DNA from: Pseudomonadota bacterium
GTDB lineage: Bacteria > Pseudomonadota > Alphaproteobacteria > Rhizobiales > Rhizobiaceae
Length of the DNA: 64,000 nucleotides
NCBI GenBank assembly: GCA_023399635.1
Contig: JAEWOP010000250.1
Location: 1 to 64,000 of the forward strand
Direction: 5' to 3'
Shown: positions 11,254 through 19,247 of the stretch, piece after piece
Numbering within the stretch: the stretch's first letter is position 1
Layout of the letters: each line of letters starts with the position of its first letter
Position numbers and translations under genes: made by a program
Notes under the pieces: generated by a model
The model's input: the letters and a program-made list of their open reading frames with translations, nothing else
What the model was told of the DNA's origin: nothing
Database searches by the model: none

Positions 11254-11880
11254 ATGAAGACGACGCATGGGTTTCGCGCCGCTTTGAGCGTGGCCGGTAT
11301 GGTGGCTGGAGTAGCGATGCTCTCTGGCTGCATTGGTAGCCCCACCTACGGTACGGGCAAGAGCGCAGCGGAGCAGTTGGTCGACGATCTGGGTAGTTCT
11401 GTTTCGATCACCGGCAATCAGGATAAAAACCGGAACGTCAGATACAATCCGCGGCCGAAGCTTGTCGTCGCGGCGCAGGACAAGTCCTTGCCACCGCCGC
11501 AGGCGTCTCTTGCCAGTCGCGAGAACAACCCGAACTGGGTCGAATCTCCTGAGGAAACGCGCGAGCGCCTGCGTGATGAGGCTGCGAAAAACGAAAACAA
11601 TCCTCGGTACCGTTCGCCGTTGCTCGCTGGCAAGGGCCAGGCTGGTCAGATGACGGAATCCCAAAAATGGGAAGCCTTTCGCCAGGCCAAGCAGAACCAG
11701 GAAACGGTTGACGTAACCGCGGGACGCCGTTCGCTCACCGATCCGCCGACGCAGTATCGGGCAGTCGATTCTGCCGCTCTGGCTGATCTTGGCGAGCCCG
11801 AGGTGCAGAAGGAGCGCCGCCGCAAAAAGGAAGCTCAGTCTGCCAAGCAGACGTCGAGCTGGTGGAAGCCATTCCAGTAA
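11254..11880 (+). CDS. Predicted lipoprotein of unknown function
   Basis: This protein of about 208 residues has a signal peptide ending in a lipobox. The N-terminus MKTTHGFRAALSVAG is followed by a hydrophobic stretch and MLSGC, so the cysteine near residue 26 should be lipidated. The mature part is polar, rich in Asn, Arg, Gln and Pro, with no recognised domain, and ends in a basic segment and WWKPF. An in-frame extension reaches 11137, but the lipoprotein signal fixes the start at ATG 11254, preceded by GGAAGGG. It lies 134 bases after ileS. Its role is unknown; outer-membrane anchoring is the likely fate. Confidence 0.75.
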   Translation: MKTTHGFRAALSVAGMVAGVAMLSGCIGSPTYGTGKSAAEQLVDDLGSSVSITGNQDKNRNVRYNPRPKLVVAAQDKSLPPPQASLASRENNPNWVESPEETRERLRDEAAKNENNPRYRSPLLAGKGQAGQMTESQKWEAFRQAKQNQETVDVTAGRRSLTDPPTQYRAVDSAALADLGEPEVQKERRRKKEAQSAKQTSSWWKPFQ

Positions 11881-11901
11881 GCTTGTAGAAGCTGCGCATG
11901 C

Positions 11902-12357
11902 CTAAGCTGGCCGCTTCGACTTGAAGAAGGCGGTCAGCAGCTCCGCCGCTTCTGTTTCCGCAAGGCCGGAATATACCTCCGGCACGTGGTGGCAGCTTGG
12001 CTGGCGAAAGAAGCGGACACCATTGTCGACCGCTCCCCCTTTGATGTCTTCAGCGCCGTAATAGAGTCTGCGAATACGGGCGAAGGAGATCGCCCCGGCG
12101 CACATCGTGCAGGGCTCCAGCGTCACATAAAGATCTGCGCCGCTCAGCCGCTCCTGCCCCAAGAGCCTCGCCGCCTCGCGAATAACGACAACTTCTGCGT
12201 GAGCCGTTACGTCGTGATCGTTTCGGGTCCTATTGCCGGAGCGGGCGATCACCTGTCCGTCGATGACCAGAACGGCGCCGACAGGAATCTCGCCGCGCTC
12301 GGCCGCGACGCGTGCCTCATGCAGTGCCTCCGCCATGAAACCCTCGCTCTTAGCCAT
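11902..12357 (-). CDS. tadA: tRNA-specific adenosine deaminase
   Basis: TadA converts A34 to inosine in the anticodon of tRNA-Arg(ACG). The zinc deaminase signature is clear: AHAEVV near residue 53 (zinc ligand and catalytic glutamate) and EPCTMCAGA near residue 83 (two cysteine ligands). The length of about 151 residues is normal. An in-frame extension to 12429 exists, but family similarity starts at MAKSEGF, so I place the start at 12357, with an AGAGGAAA sequence upstream. It is divergent from the RluB-type gene, and its stop lies 21 bases from the convergent lipoprotein gene. Confidence 0.92.
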   Translation of the reverse strand: MAKSEGFMAEALHEARVAAERGEIPVGAVLVIDGQVIARSGNRTRNDHDVTAHAEVVVIREAARLLGQERLSGADLYVTLEPCTMCAGAISFARIRRLYYGAEDIKGGAVDNGVRFFRQPSCHHVPEVYSGLAETEAAELLTAFFKSKRPA

Positions 12358-12509
12358 TTTCGGCGATTTCCTCTTAACCCGGCTCCCATGAACTGGTAGG
12401 AAGCGAACAGATCTTCGCTCCTCGATCACGGGGAAGCCCGAGACGCGTTTTCAACCACTATGAATGTCCGGAAAATTCCGTTCGACATCTCGCTTCAGGC
12501 AAACAACAA

Positions 12510-14387
12510 ATGACACCCAAAGACAAGCCGAAGCGCGGCGGGGCCAAGCCCTTCGTACGCGAGACGAAACCCAGAGCCGAGGGCAAGCCAGGCTTTTCGG
12601 CCAAGGGTGGTTTGAAACCGCGGAAGGGTGCCGGTGACGCTCCCGCTGCAGAAAAGCCGGCAAGGCAGATGAAGCCTGCGCCCGCTCGCCCGGCCCCGTC
12701 CACGACCGACGGATCGGCGAAGCCGGAGCGCATCTCCAAGATCCTCGCCCGGGTAGGCGTCGCCTCCCGCCGTGACGTTGAGCGCATGATCATGGAAGGC
12801 CGCGTGCGGCTGAATGGCCAGGTGCTGGAAACGCCGGTGGTCAATGCAACCCTGGAGGACCGGATCGAAGTTGATGGTCATCCCATCCGGGGCATCGAGC
12901 GCACACGGCTTTGGCTTTACCACAAGCCAGCCGGGCTGGTGACGACCAACTCCGATCCGGAAGGCCGCGCCACCGTCTTCGACAACTTGCCTGAAGGCCT
13001 GCCGCGCGTCTTGTCGATTGGGCGCCTCGACATCAACACCGAAGGGCTACTGCTTCTCACCAATGACGGCGGGCTTTCGCGTGTCCTGGAGCTGCCGACG
13101 ACCGGATGGCTGCGCCGCTACCGCGTCCGTGCCTATGGCGAGATCGAGCAGGCGGATCTCGACAAGCTGAAGGACGGCATTGCCGTCGACGGCGTGCTTT
13201 ACGGCGGCATCGAAGCGACGCTTGATCGGCAGCAGGGCCATAATGTCTGGATCACCATGGGACTGCGGGAAGGCAAGAACCGCGAGATCAAGAACGTTCT
13301 GGGTGCTCTGGGCCTTGAGGTAAACCGCCTGATCCGCATCTCCTACGGACCTTTCCAGCTGGGCGACCTGCCGGAAGGCGAGGTGATCGAAGTACGCGGA
13401 CGCACCCTTCGTGACCAGCTCGGCCCCCGCCTGATCGAGGAGTCCAAGGCGAATTTCGACGCGCCGATCTACGGCGACACGACCGGCGACGATAGCGCTG
13501 CCGATACCGCGGAGAAGTCGGAGAGGCAGGAAAGAGGCGGTTGGTCGAAGCAAGCCCGTCCGCAGGAAGCGCGGCCGAGGGACGCCCGTCCCGAAGCAGG
13601 CCGCGAAAGGGCTTCCGGTCGGCCGGATGGCAGACGCGATGATCGCGGCTTTGCCGGCAGGCCTGCCCGTGGCGCCCGCGATGACCGCAGCTTTAGCGAC
13701 GAGAAGCCGAAGAAGCGCCCGCCGATGGGCGCCTCGCGTACCGCCAATGTCTGGATGGCGCCTGGCGCCCGCCCGACAACCGACGCCAAGGGCAAGAGAA
13801 CTACGGCTCGCGCCGAAGCCGAGCGGCTGTTCGACAAGCCGAAGCCGCACAATGATCGCCCTGTGGTGGTCAATCGAGTCGCCGAGGACAGGGACTGGAT
13901 CCGAGGTGAAGATGCGCCTGCCGGGCGTGAGGAGGGCGGCAAGCGCTCCTTCGGCAATCGGGCTGACCGGGGAAGCGAGCGCCCGAGAGGCGAGCGCGGA
14001 TTCGGCGACAGACCCCGCGCCGACCGCAAGCCACGTGAGGATGGTGAACGTCCCCGCAGCGACCGCCCCTATGGTGATCGCCCCCCACGAGGCGAACGCC
14101 CATTCTCCGATAGGCCCCGCGGAGAGCGTGGCGCTCGTCCGGAGGGAGATCGTTCTCGCAGTGACAGGCCACGCGGCGAAAGACCGGCCGGCGACCGTCC
14201 CTTTGGCGAGAAGCCGCGCGGAAAGCCGTTCGGTGGCAAACCCGGCGGCAGTAAGCCCTTCGGCGGCAAGCCGGGTGGTGGAAAGTCCTTTGGTGGGAAG
14301 CCTGCGGGCGGTCGTGGAAAGCCAAGCGGTGGCGGCAGGCCGGGAGGCCGCCCAGCGGGCGGCAAGCCGCGCACGCCACGGGGATAA
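12510..14387 (+). CDS. RluB/RsuA-family pseudouridine synthase with long disordered tail
   Basis: The first 320 or so residues make a standard rRNA pseudouridine synthase. A basic leader (1-70) is followed by an S4 RNA-binding domain (RISKILARVGVASRRDVERM, near residues 74-93) and the catalytic domain with GRLDINTEGLLLL, where Asp174 is the predicted nucleophile. The remaining 300 residues are low-complexity, rich in Arg, Gly, Pro, Asp and Lys, with repeats such as RPRGER and GGKPGG, and look like an RNA-binding disordered tail. RluB modifies 23S rRNA at U2605; the exact target here is inferred. It is followed 6 bases later by rsmD, another rRNA modifier. Confidence 0.9.
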   Translation: MTPKDKPKRGGAKPFVRETKPRAEGKPGFSAKGGLKPRKGAGDAPAAEKPARQMKPAPARPAPSTTDGSAKPERISKILARVGVASRRDVERMIMEGRVRLNGQVLETPVVNATLEDRIEVDGHPIRGIERTRLWLYHKPAGLVTTNSDPEGRATVFDNLPEGLPRVLSIGRLDINTEGLLLLTNDGGLSRVLELPTTGWLRRYRVRAYGEIEQADLDKLKDGIAVDGVLYGGIEATLDRQQGHNVWITMGLREGKNREIKNVLGALGLEVNRLIRISYGPFQLGDLPEGEVIEVRGRTLRDQLGPRLIEESKANFDAPIYGDTTGDDSAADTAEKSERQERGGWSKQARPQEARPRDARPEAGRERASGRPDGRRDDRGFAGRPARGARDDRSFSDEKPKKRPPMGASRTANVWMAPGARPTTDAKGKRTTARAEAERLFDKPKPHNDRPVVVNRVAEDRDWIRGEDAPAGREEGGKRSFGNRADRGSERPRGERGFGDRPRADRKPREDGERPRSDRPYGDRPPRGERPFSDRPRGERGARPEGDRSRSDRPRGERPAGDRPFGEKPRGKPFGGKPGGSKPFGGKPGGGKSFGGKPAGGRGKPSGGGRPGGRPAGGKPRTPRG

Positions 14388-14393
14388 ATCATC

Positions 14394-14954
14394 ATGCGCA
14401 TCGTCGGAGGTGAATTGCGCGGCCGCACACTGGCCGCTCCGAAGTCGAACGACATCCGGCCGACCATCGACCGAACCCGCGAAAGCCTGTTCAACATTAT
14501 CGGCCACGTCTACCCCGAGGCTCTGCAGCAAACGCGGGTGATTGATCTATTCGCCGGCACCGGCGCCCTCGGGTTCGAGGCGCTGTCACGCGGCTGCAAG
14601 TCGGCGCTGTTTGTCGAAAACGGCGTCGAGGGCAGGGGCTTGCTCTGGGAAAACATTGAGGCGCTCGCTCTGCATGGACGTGCGCGGATCCTGAGGCGGG
14701 ATGCCACCAAGCTGGGGCCTGTTGGTACAATCGAGCCTTTTCAGCTGCTGTTTGCCGATCCACCGTATGGTGCAGGCCTCGGCGAGGCGGCTCTGCTGGC
14801 GGCGCATGCTGGTGGCTGGCTAGAACCGGGAGCGCTCGCCATTCTCGAGGAACGCGCCGATGTCTCGCCCCAGTTGGATCCAGTCTTCAAGCTGATCGAA
14901 CAGCGTGTCTTTGGCGATACGCGCATGCATTTCCTTCGTTATCAGCCGGCTTGA
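14394..14954 (+). CDS. rsmD: 16S rRNA (guanine966-N2)-methyltransferase
   Basis: RsmD methylates G966 of 16S rRNA in the assembled small subunit. The 186-residue protein has the N-terminal MRIVGGELRGR, the SAM-binding motif DLFAGTGALGFEALSRG near residues 49-65, and the N6/N2-methyltransferase motif DPPYG near residues 122-126. The length matches the family. It follows the RluB-type gene by 6 bases, giving an rRNA-modification pair, and its stop nearly touches the patatin gene. Confidence 0.93.
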   Translation: MRIVGGELRGRTLAAPKSNDIRPTIDRTRESLFNIIGHVYPEALQQTRVIDLFAGTGALGFEALSRGCKSALFVENGVEGRGLLWENIEALALHGRARILRRDATKLGPVGTIEPFQLLFADPPYGAGLGEAALLAAHAGGWLEPGALAILEERADVSPQLDPVFKLIEQRVFGDTRMHFLRYQPA

Positions 14955-14959
14955 ACGGG

Positions 14960-15838
14960 ATGAATACCAGGCTCGCGATGCCCGATGACGACACAATCAA
15001 AGGCAAGAGCGACCTCACATTTGCCGTCGCTTTTGGTGGCGGCGGCGCGCGCGGCATCTCGCATATCTGCGTCATCGAGGCCCTGAATGAGCTTGGCATC
15101 CGCCCAGTCGCAATCGCAGGGTCGTCGATTGGCGCTATCATGGGCGCAGCCATGGCGGCCGGCATGTCTGGTCGTGAGATCCATGACTACACAGTGGAAA
15201 CGGTTGGCCCGCGGGGAACGCTCACCAACAAGCTCCTGAGCCTTGGTCCCGCGTCCATGCGTGACACGCTCGGAGGCTTCCGGTTTGGCCAGTTCAACCT
15301 TGAGCTGGTCCTGAAGGCCTTACTGCCCCCGCCAATCCCGGAAGACTTCGACAGCCTTCAGATTCCGCTCAAGGTCATGGCGACTGATTACTATGGTCAG
15401 GCGGAGGTCGTATTGGAGTCGGGAAATCTCGCCACAGCCATTGCCGCCTCTGCCGCTCTACCGGGCATTTTCATGCCCGTCCGCATCAATGGTCGTATCA
15501 TGATCGATGGCGGCGTTTTCAACCCGATCCCTTACGATCACCTGATGGATCTTGCGGATATCGTCATTGGCGTTGATGTCATCGGCGCGCCGGAAGGCGA
15601 TGGGTCTCAGGCACCGACCCGCATCGACAGCATGTTCGGGGCAAGTCAGCTGATGATGCAGTCGGCAATCGCGCTGAAGCTCAAGCTGCAGCCACCGCAC
15701 ATCTTTCTGCGCCCACCGGTTAACCGGTACCGCGTGCTCGACTTCCGCAAGGCCGAGGAGATCCTGCAGCACTCCGCGAGCGTGAAAGATGACCTGAAGC
15801 GCGCCGTCGATGCCATTTACCTGGCGGCAGAAGGCTAG
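14960..15838 (+). CDS. Patatin-like phospholipase family protein
   Basis: This is a predicted serine lipase/acyl hydrolase with the patatin Ser-Asp dyad. The oxyanion-hole loop is FGGGGARGISH near residues 26-36, the nucleophile elbow is GSSIG (catalytic Ser near residue 56), and the Asp lies in IDGGVFNP near residue 183. The family includes phospholipases and membrane-lipid hydrolases; the substrate is unknown. A TTG at 14951 is in frame and would overlap the rsmD stop, but I prefer ATG 14960. No clear Shine-Dalgarno separates the two. No signal peptide is visible, so a cytoplasmic or membrane-associated role is likely. Confidence 0.84.
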   Translation: MNTRLAMPDDDTIKGKSDLTFAVAFGGGGARGISHICVIEALNELGIRPVAIAGSSIGAIMGAAMAAGMSGREIHDYTVETVGPRGTLTNKLLSLGPASMRDTLGGFRFGQFNLELVLKALLPPPIPEDFDSLQIPLKVMATDYYGQAEVVLESGNLATAIAASAALPGIFMPVRINGRIMIDGGVFNPIPYDHLMDLADIVIGVDVIGAPEGDGSQAPTRIDSMFGASQLMMQSAIALKLKLQPPHIFLRPPVNRYRVLDFRKAEEILQHSASVKDDLKRAVDAIYLAAEG

Positions 15839-16596
15839 CCTGCGGCTTCCTCGGCTGCTGGGCTTTCCGGATCGGGCACCGGCGCATGTTTCGGCTTCGT
15901 CAGCGGCTCCGGCTTCACCGGACGGTTGTGCAGCATGTGCCGACCTGCCGTCAGTCCGTCCGCTGCTTGGATCAGCAGGCGCTCCTCGTCACGCTTGCGG
16001 ATATCCTCTCCGATGGCTTCTGCCTCGGCGCCGCTGATGCCCAACGCCTCCAGCGCCTTGCGCCCGAAGAGGAGCCCGGACTCCAGGGTCTCACGCAGTT
16101 CATAGTCCACGCCACGCGCGCGCAGCGAGATGGTGTGGATCCGGTCATAGGACCGGACGAACAGACGGACATTCGGAAACTCGGACCGGATGAGATCGAC
16201 GATCTTGTCGGTGACCTCCCGCTTCTGCGTCAAGACAGCCACGATCTTTGCCTTCTCGATTCCGGATGCCAGAAGCACTTCCTTTCGCGTGCCGTCACCG
16301 AAATAGATGCGGAAGCCAAATGATGCTGCCTGCCGCACGCGATCGGCGGAATCGTCGATGACGGTCACGTCCCGGCCGCCGGCCAGAAGGATCTGAGCTG
16401 CAATCTGCCCGAAGCGGGAAAAGCCGACCATCAGCACATCGGCTCCGGCTCCTTCGAAAGTCTCGTCCAGTTCCTCGAACGAGCAGCACGAGCATTTGGG
16501 TGAAGAGAGCCCCTGGTTCCATCGTGAAAATGACCTTGCCCGTGCCGGGTTGTCGGAAGAATCGCTGCCTGAGCCTTGATGCCTTACTAGCTGCAC
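15835..16596 (-). pseudogene. Truncated Kef-type K+/H+ antiporter: only the C-terminal NAD-binding (RCK) part remains
   Basis: From about residue 50 the frame reads as the cytosolic C-terminus of KefB/KefC-type antiporters: a TrkA-N domain with VGFSRFGQIAAQILL, then YFGDGTRKEVL, VRSYDRIHTISLRARGVDYE and ETLESGLLFGRKALEALG, and a Pro/Lys-rich tail. The roughly 380-residue membrane domain that should precede it is missing. Only 30 bases separate the open frame from the divergent pmbA gene. The first 48 residues resemble nothing, the only start is a GTG at 16596, and no Shine-Dalgarno precedes it. The simplest reading is a remnant of a deleted antiporter gene. A free-standing RCK protein is possible but less likely. 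Confidence 0.7.
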
Positions 16597-16626
16597 AATA
16601 AATGGAGCCGCAACGAAAGGTACACA

Positions 16627-17973
16627 ATGTCCTCCGCAATCGATTCCGAAACTCTGTTGTCGCGCGCTGCGCAGTTGATCGATCTCGCCAAAGCGGCTGG
16701 AGCCGATCAGGCCGACGTTGTTGTCGTCCGCTCGCGCTCGCGCTCGGTCACCGTGCGTCTGGGCAAGGTAGAAGGAACGGAGGCCTCCGAAAGCGATGAC
16801 TTCTCCTTGCGCGTCTTTGTCGGCAATAGGGTCGCCAGCGTCTCGGCCAATCCCGGCTTCGACATGAAGACATTGGCAGATCGCGCCGTTGCGATGGCGA
16901 AGGTTTCGCCGGAAGATCCTTACGTGCGCCTCGCCAACGAGAAGAACCTCGCTCGCGTCTACCCGGACCTCGATCTGTTTGATGCGGCTGACGTACCCAC
17001 GGATGACCTTCGCGAGGCGGCGCTGGAGATGGAGCAGGCGGCACTTGATGTGGACGGCGTCAGCAATTCCTCAGGAGCCGGCGCATCGGCGGGGATGGGT
17101 GGGCTGGTGCTTGTGACCTCCCACGGCTTTTCCGGAAGCTATATGGCAACCCGTTTCGGTCGCTCGGTCAGCGTAATTGCTGGCGAAGGCACCAAAATGG
17201 AGCGCGACTACGACTTCGACAGCCGCCTCTTTTTTGCCGATCTAGATGATCCCAAGGTAATCGGCAGACGTGCCGGTGAGCGGGTCGTGAAGCGGCTTGA
17301 ACCTCGCCAGATGCCGACCGCCAAGGACCTCACCGTAGTGTTCGATCCGCGTATTGCCCGCGGCTTTGTTGGCCATATCGCCGGCGCCATCAACGGCGGC
17401 GCGGTTGCGCGCAAGACGAGCTTCCTGAAGGACAAGATGGACCAGCAGGTGCTGAAGCCGGGCCTCAGCATTACAGATGACCCGTTGATCGTGCGCGGCT
17501 CCTCCTCCCGGCCGTTCGATGGCGAAGGCATTTCCGGCGAACGGCTCGTGATGATCGAAGATGGCGTGCTGAAGCACTGGTTCCTTTCCACGTCTACCGG
17601 GCGGGAGCTTGGATTGGAAACGAATGGTCGCGGCGTGCGCGGCGGCACGTCTGTTGGTGCCGCCCCCACCAACCTTGCTTTGGAACCGGGAGACATGTCG
17701 CCAGAGGAGCTGATTGCCAGCGTTGGCACCGGATTCTACGTGACGGAACTGATCGGCCAGGGGGTCAATATGGTCACGGGAGAATACAGCCGTGGCGCCA
17801 CGGGCTTCTGGATCGAAAACGGAAAGCTTGCCTACCCCGTTTCGGAGGTGACGATCGCATCCAACCTCAAAGACATGTTCATGCGGCTCACGCCTGCAAA
17901 CGACATTGACCGCAAGTTCGGTATTGCCTCACCGACGATCGCTATCGAGGGCATGACCCTGGCGGGGCGGTAA
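16627..17973 (+). CDS. pmbA: TldD/PmbA family protein (TldE)
   Basis: This 448-residue protein is of the PmbA (TldE) type. It has the N-terminal DVVVVRSRSRSVTVRLGKVE, the central glycine-rich segments and the C-terminal GYST-like HWFLSTSTGRELGLETNGRG. It lacks the HExxxH zinc site of TldD. In E. coli PmbA and TldD form a protease that matures microcin B17 and degrades the CcdA antitoxin; a similar role with a TldD encoded elsewhere is inferred. A GAAAGG Shine-Dalgarno precedes the ATG. The upstream boundary is abrupt because the truncated antiporter remnant ends 30 bases away. Confidence 0.9.
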   Translation: MSSAIDSETLLSRAAQLIDLAKAAGADQADVVVVRSRSRSVTVRLGKVEGTEASESDDFSLRVFVGNRVASVSANPGFDMKTLADRAVAMAKVSPEDPYVRLANEKNLARVYPDLDLFDAADVPTDDLREAALEMEQAALDVDGVSNSSGAGASAGMGGLVLVTSHGFSGSYMATRFGRSVSVIAGEGTKMERDYDFDSRLFFADLDDPKVIGRRAGERVVKRLEPRQMPTAKDLTVVFDPRIARGFVGHIAGAINGGAVARKTSFLKDKMDQQVLKPGLSITDDPLIVRGSSSRPFDGEGISGERLVMIEDGVLKHWFLSTSTGRELGLETNGRGVRGGTSVGAAPTNLALEPGDMSPEELIASVGTGFYVTELIGQGVNMVTGEYSRGATGFWIENGKLAYPVSEVTIASNLKDMFMRLTPANDIDRKFGIASPTIAIEGMTLAGR

Positions 17974-17977
17974 GCTC

Positions 17978-18784
17978 ATGGATGCTCGTCTTGATCGCTG
18001 GCATGAGGATCTGGCGCTGATCAAGCAGGCTGCATTGGAAGCCGGGCAGGTGGCATTGGCCTATTTCGGCCAGGAGCCGGAGGTCTGGTGGAAGAACGAA
18101 GGCCGCTCGCCCGTCAGTGCGGCCGATTTCGCTGCCAATGACAAGCTGCAGGGGATGTTGATGGCCGCAAGACCAGACTACGGCTGGCTGTCAGAAGAAA
18201 CCGATGATGACGCGGCAAGGCTCAGCAAGGAAACCCTTTTCGTCGTCGATCCGATCGATGGCACGCGTGCCTTCATAGCAGGGCAGAAGACATGGTGCGT
18301 TTCCGTGGCAGTGGTTCATCGCGGACGTCCGGTTGCCGGCGTTCTCGTGGCGCCGGCGCTGGGCGAGGAGTTTTCTGCCGAGATCAGTGGCCCGGCCATC
18401 AAGAACGGCCATGCCATCGAGGTGGCGAAACCCTTGGAGTCGGAGCCGCTGAAGCTCGCTGTGGCAGAGGATGTATTGAAGTTGGTTCAGCCGGAGCACC
18501 GAAACTCGGTTCATCGTATCCGCCACGTTCCCTCCCTCGCATACCGGCTCGCGATGACGGCCGACGGAACGATCGACGGTACCATCGTCAAGCGCAATTC
18601 CCATGATTGGGATCTGGCGGCTGCCGACCTTATTCTTGAGCGCGCCGGCGGTCGTCTCGTGGATGCATCGGGGGAGCTGCTGATCTACAATCGCGAGAGC
18701 GTCAAGCACGGCGTTCTGCGCGCTGGTGCCGGGCATGCTCTGGACAAGCTGCGGATGTTCATGCCAGACGATCCAACGGGTTGA
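17978..18784 (+). CDS. Inositol-monophosphatase superfamily phosphatase (CysQ-like)
   Basis: This 268-residue magnesium- or lithium-sensitive phosphatase has the family motifs WLSEETDD (near residue 69), VDPIDGTRAFI (near residues 89-99) and WDLAAADLILERAGG (near residues 209-223), which supply the metal ligands. Candidates are 3'(2'),5'-bisphosphate nucleotidase (CysQ, which removes PAP from sulfate assimilation) or inositol-1-phosphatase; CysQ-like is the common annotation for similar rhizobial genes. It starts 4 bases after pmbA, so they share a transcript. Confidence 0.8.
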   Translation: MDARLDRWHEDLALIKQAALEAGQVALAYFGQEPEVWWKNEGRSPVSAADFAANDKLQGMLMAARPDYGWLSEETDDDAARLSKETLFVVDPIDGTRAFIAGQKTWCVSVAVVHRGRPVAGVLVAPALGEEFSAEISGPAIKNGHAIEVAKPLESEPLKLAVAEDVLKLVQPEHRNSVHRIRHVPSLAYRLAMTADGTIDGTIVKRNSHDWDLAAADLILERAGGRLVDASGELLIYNRESVKHGVLRAGAGHALDKLRMFMPDDPTG

Positions 18785-18840
18785 CCTTGTGGCTATGTGC
18801 AGCAAGCAGGCCTCTGGGGGGACTACTTAAGGGGTGAAAG

Positions 18841-19083
18841 ATGACGGAAACAAGTGAAAAGAAGCAACTTCTCCATCTGGTGATCGGTGGTGAACTTTCG
18901 AGCCTGAGCGGCGTGCAGTTCAAGGATCTGTCGAAGGTCGATATCGTCGGGATCTATCCGGATTATGCGAGCGCTTTGACAGTCTGGCGCTCCAAGGCAC
19001 AGCAGACGGTCGACAACGCCCAGATGCGCTATTTTATTGTCCACCTGCACAAGCTGCTCGATCCAGAGCTTCGGGGCGAATAA
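18841..19083 (+). CDS. DUF4170 family small protein
   Basis: This 80-residue acidic/basic protein matches the DUF4170 family of alphaproteobacteria, with LHLVIGGELSSL and the core VDIVGIYPDYASALTVWRSK, then a helix ending HLHKLLDPE. No function is known. A strong AAGGGGTGAAAG ribosome-binding region precedes the ATG. It sits between the phosphatase and waaA on the same strand, a position I recall in related rhizobia, and a hairpin follows it. Confidence 0.8.
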   Translation: MTETSEKKQLLHLVIGGELSSLSGVQFKDLSKVDIVGIYPDYASALTVWRSKAQQTVDNAQMRYFIVHLHKLLDPELRGE

Positions 19084-19102
19084 CACGATGATGGGGATAA
19101 GC

Positions 19103-19126
19103 TACGGTTGCCGCTTGGCGACCGTA
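19103..19126. repeat. Hairpin downstream of the DUF4170 gene
   Basis: TACGGTTGCC (19103-19112) and GGCGACCGTA (19117-19126) pair over 10 bases with one G-T wobble and a GCTT loop. No T-run follows, so it is at most a weak terminator. The remaining gap to waaA shows nothing else I can support. Confidence 0.5.
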
Positions 19127-19247
19127 CACCTTATGTCGCATCGTGCCGGAACCCGATTTTGACGCAATCGAATACTAGATCTTTTCCGACGGCATCCGGA
19201 GGATATTCCAGCTTGGCGCAGGCGCCCACCCATCGAAGACATTTGCC

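Noticed and set aside
13047..14531. 494-codon minus-strand frame and 304-codon plus-strand frame over the RluB tail
   Set aside because: The low-complexity, G+C-rich tail leaves all frames open; the products are Arg/Ala/Pro-rich and match nothing, while the RluB frame is continuous with its S4 and catalytic domains.
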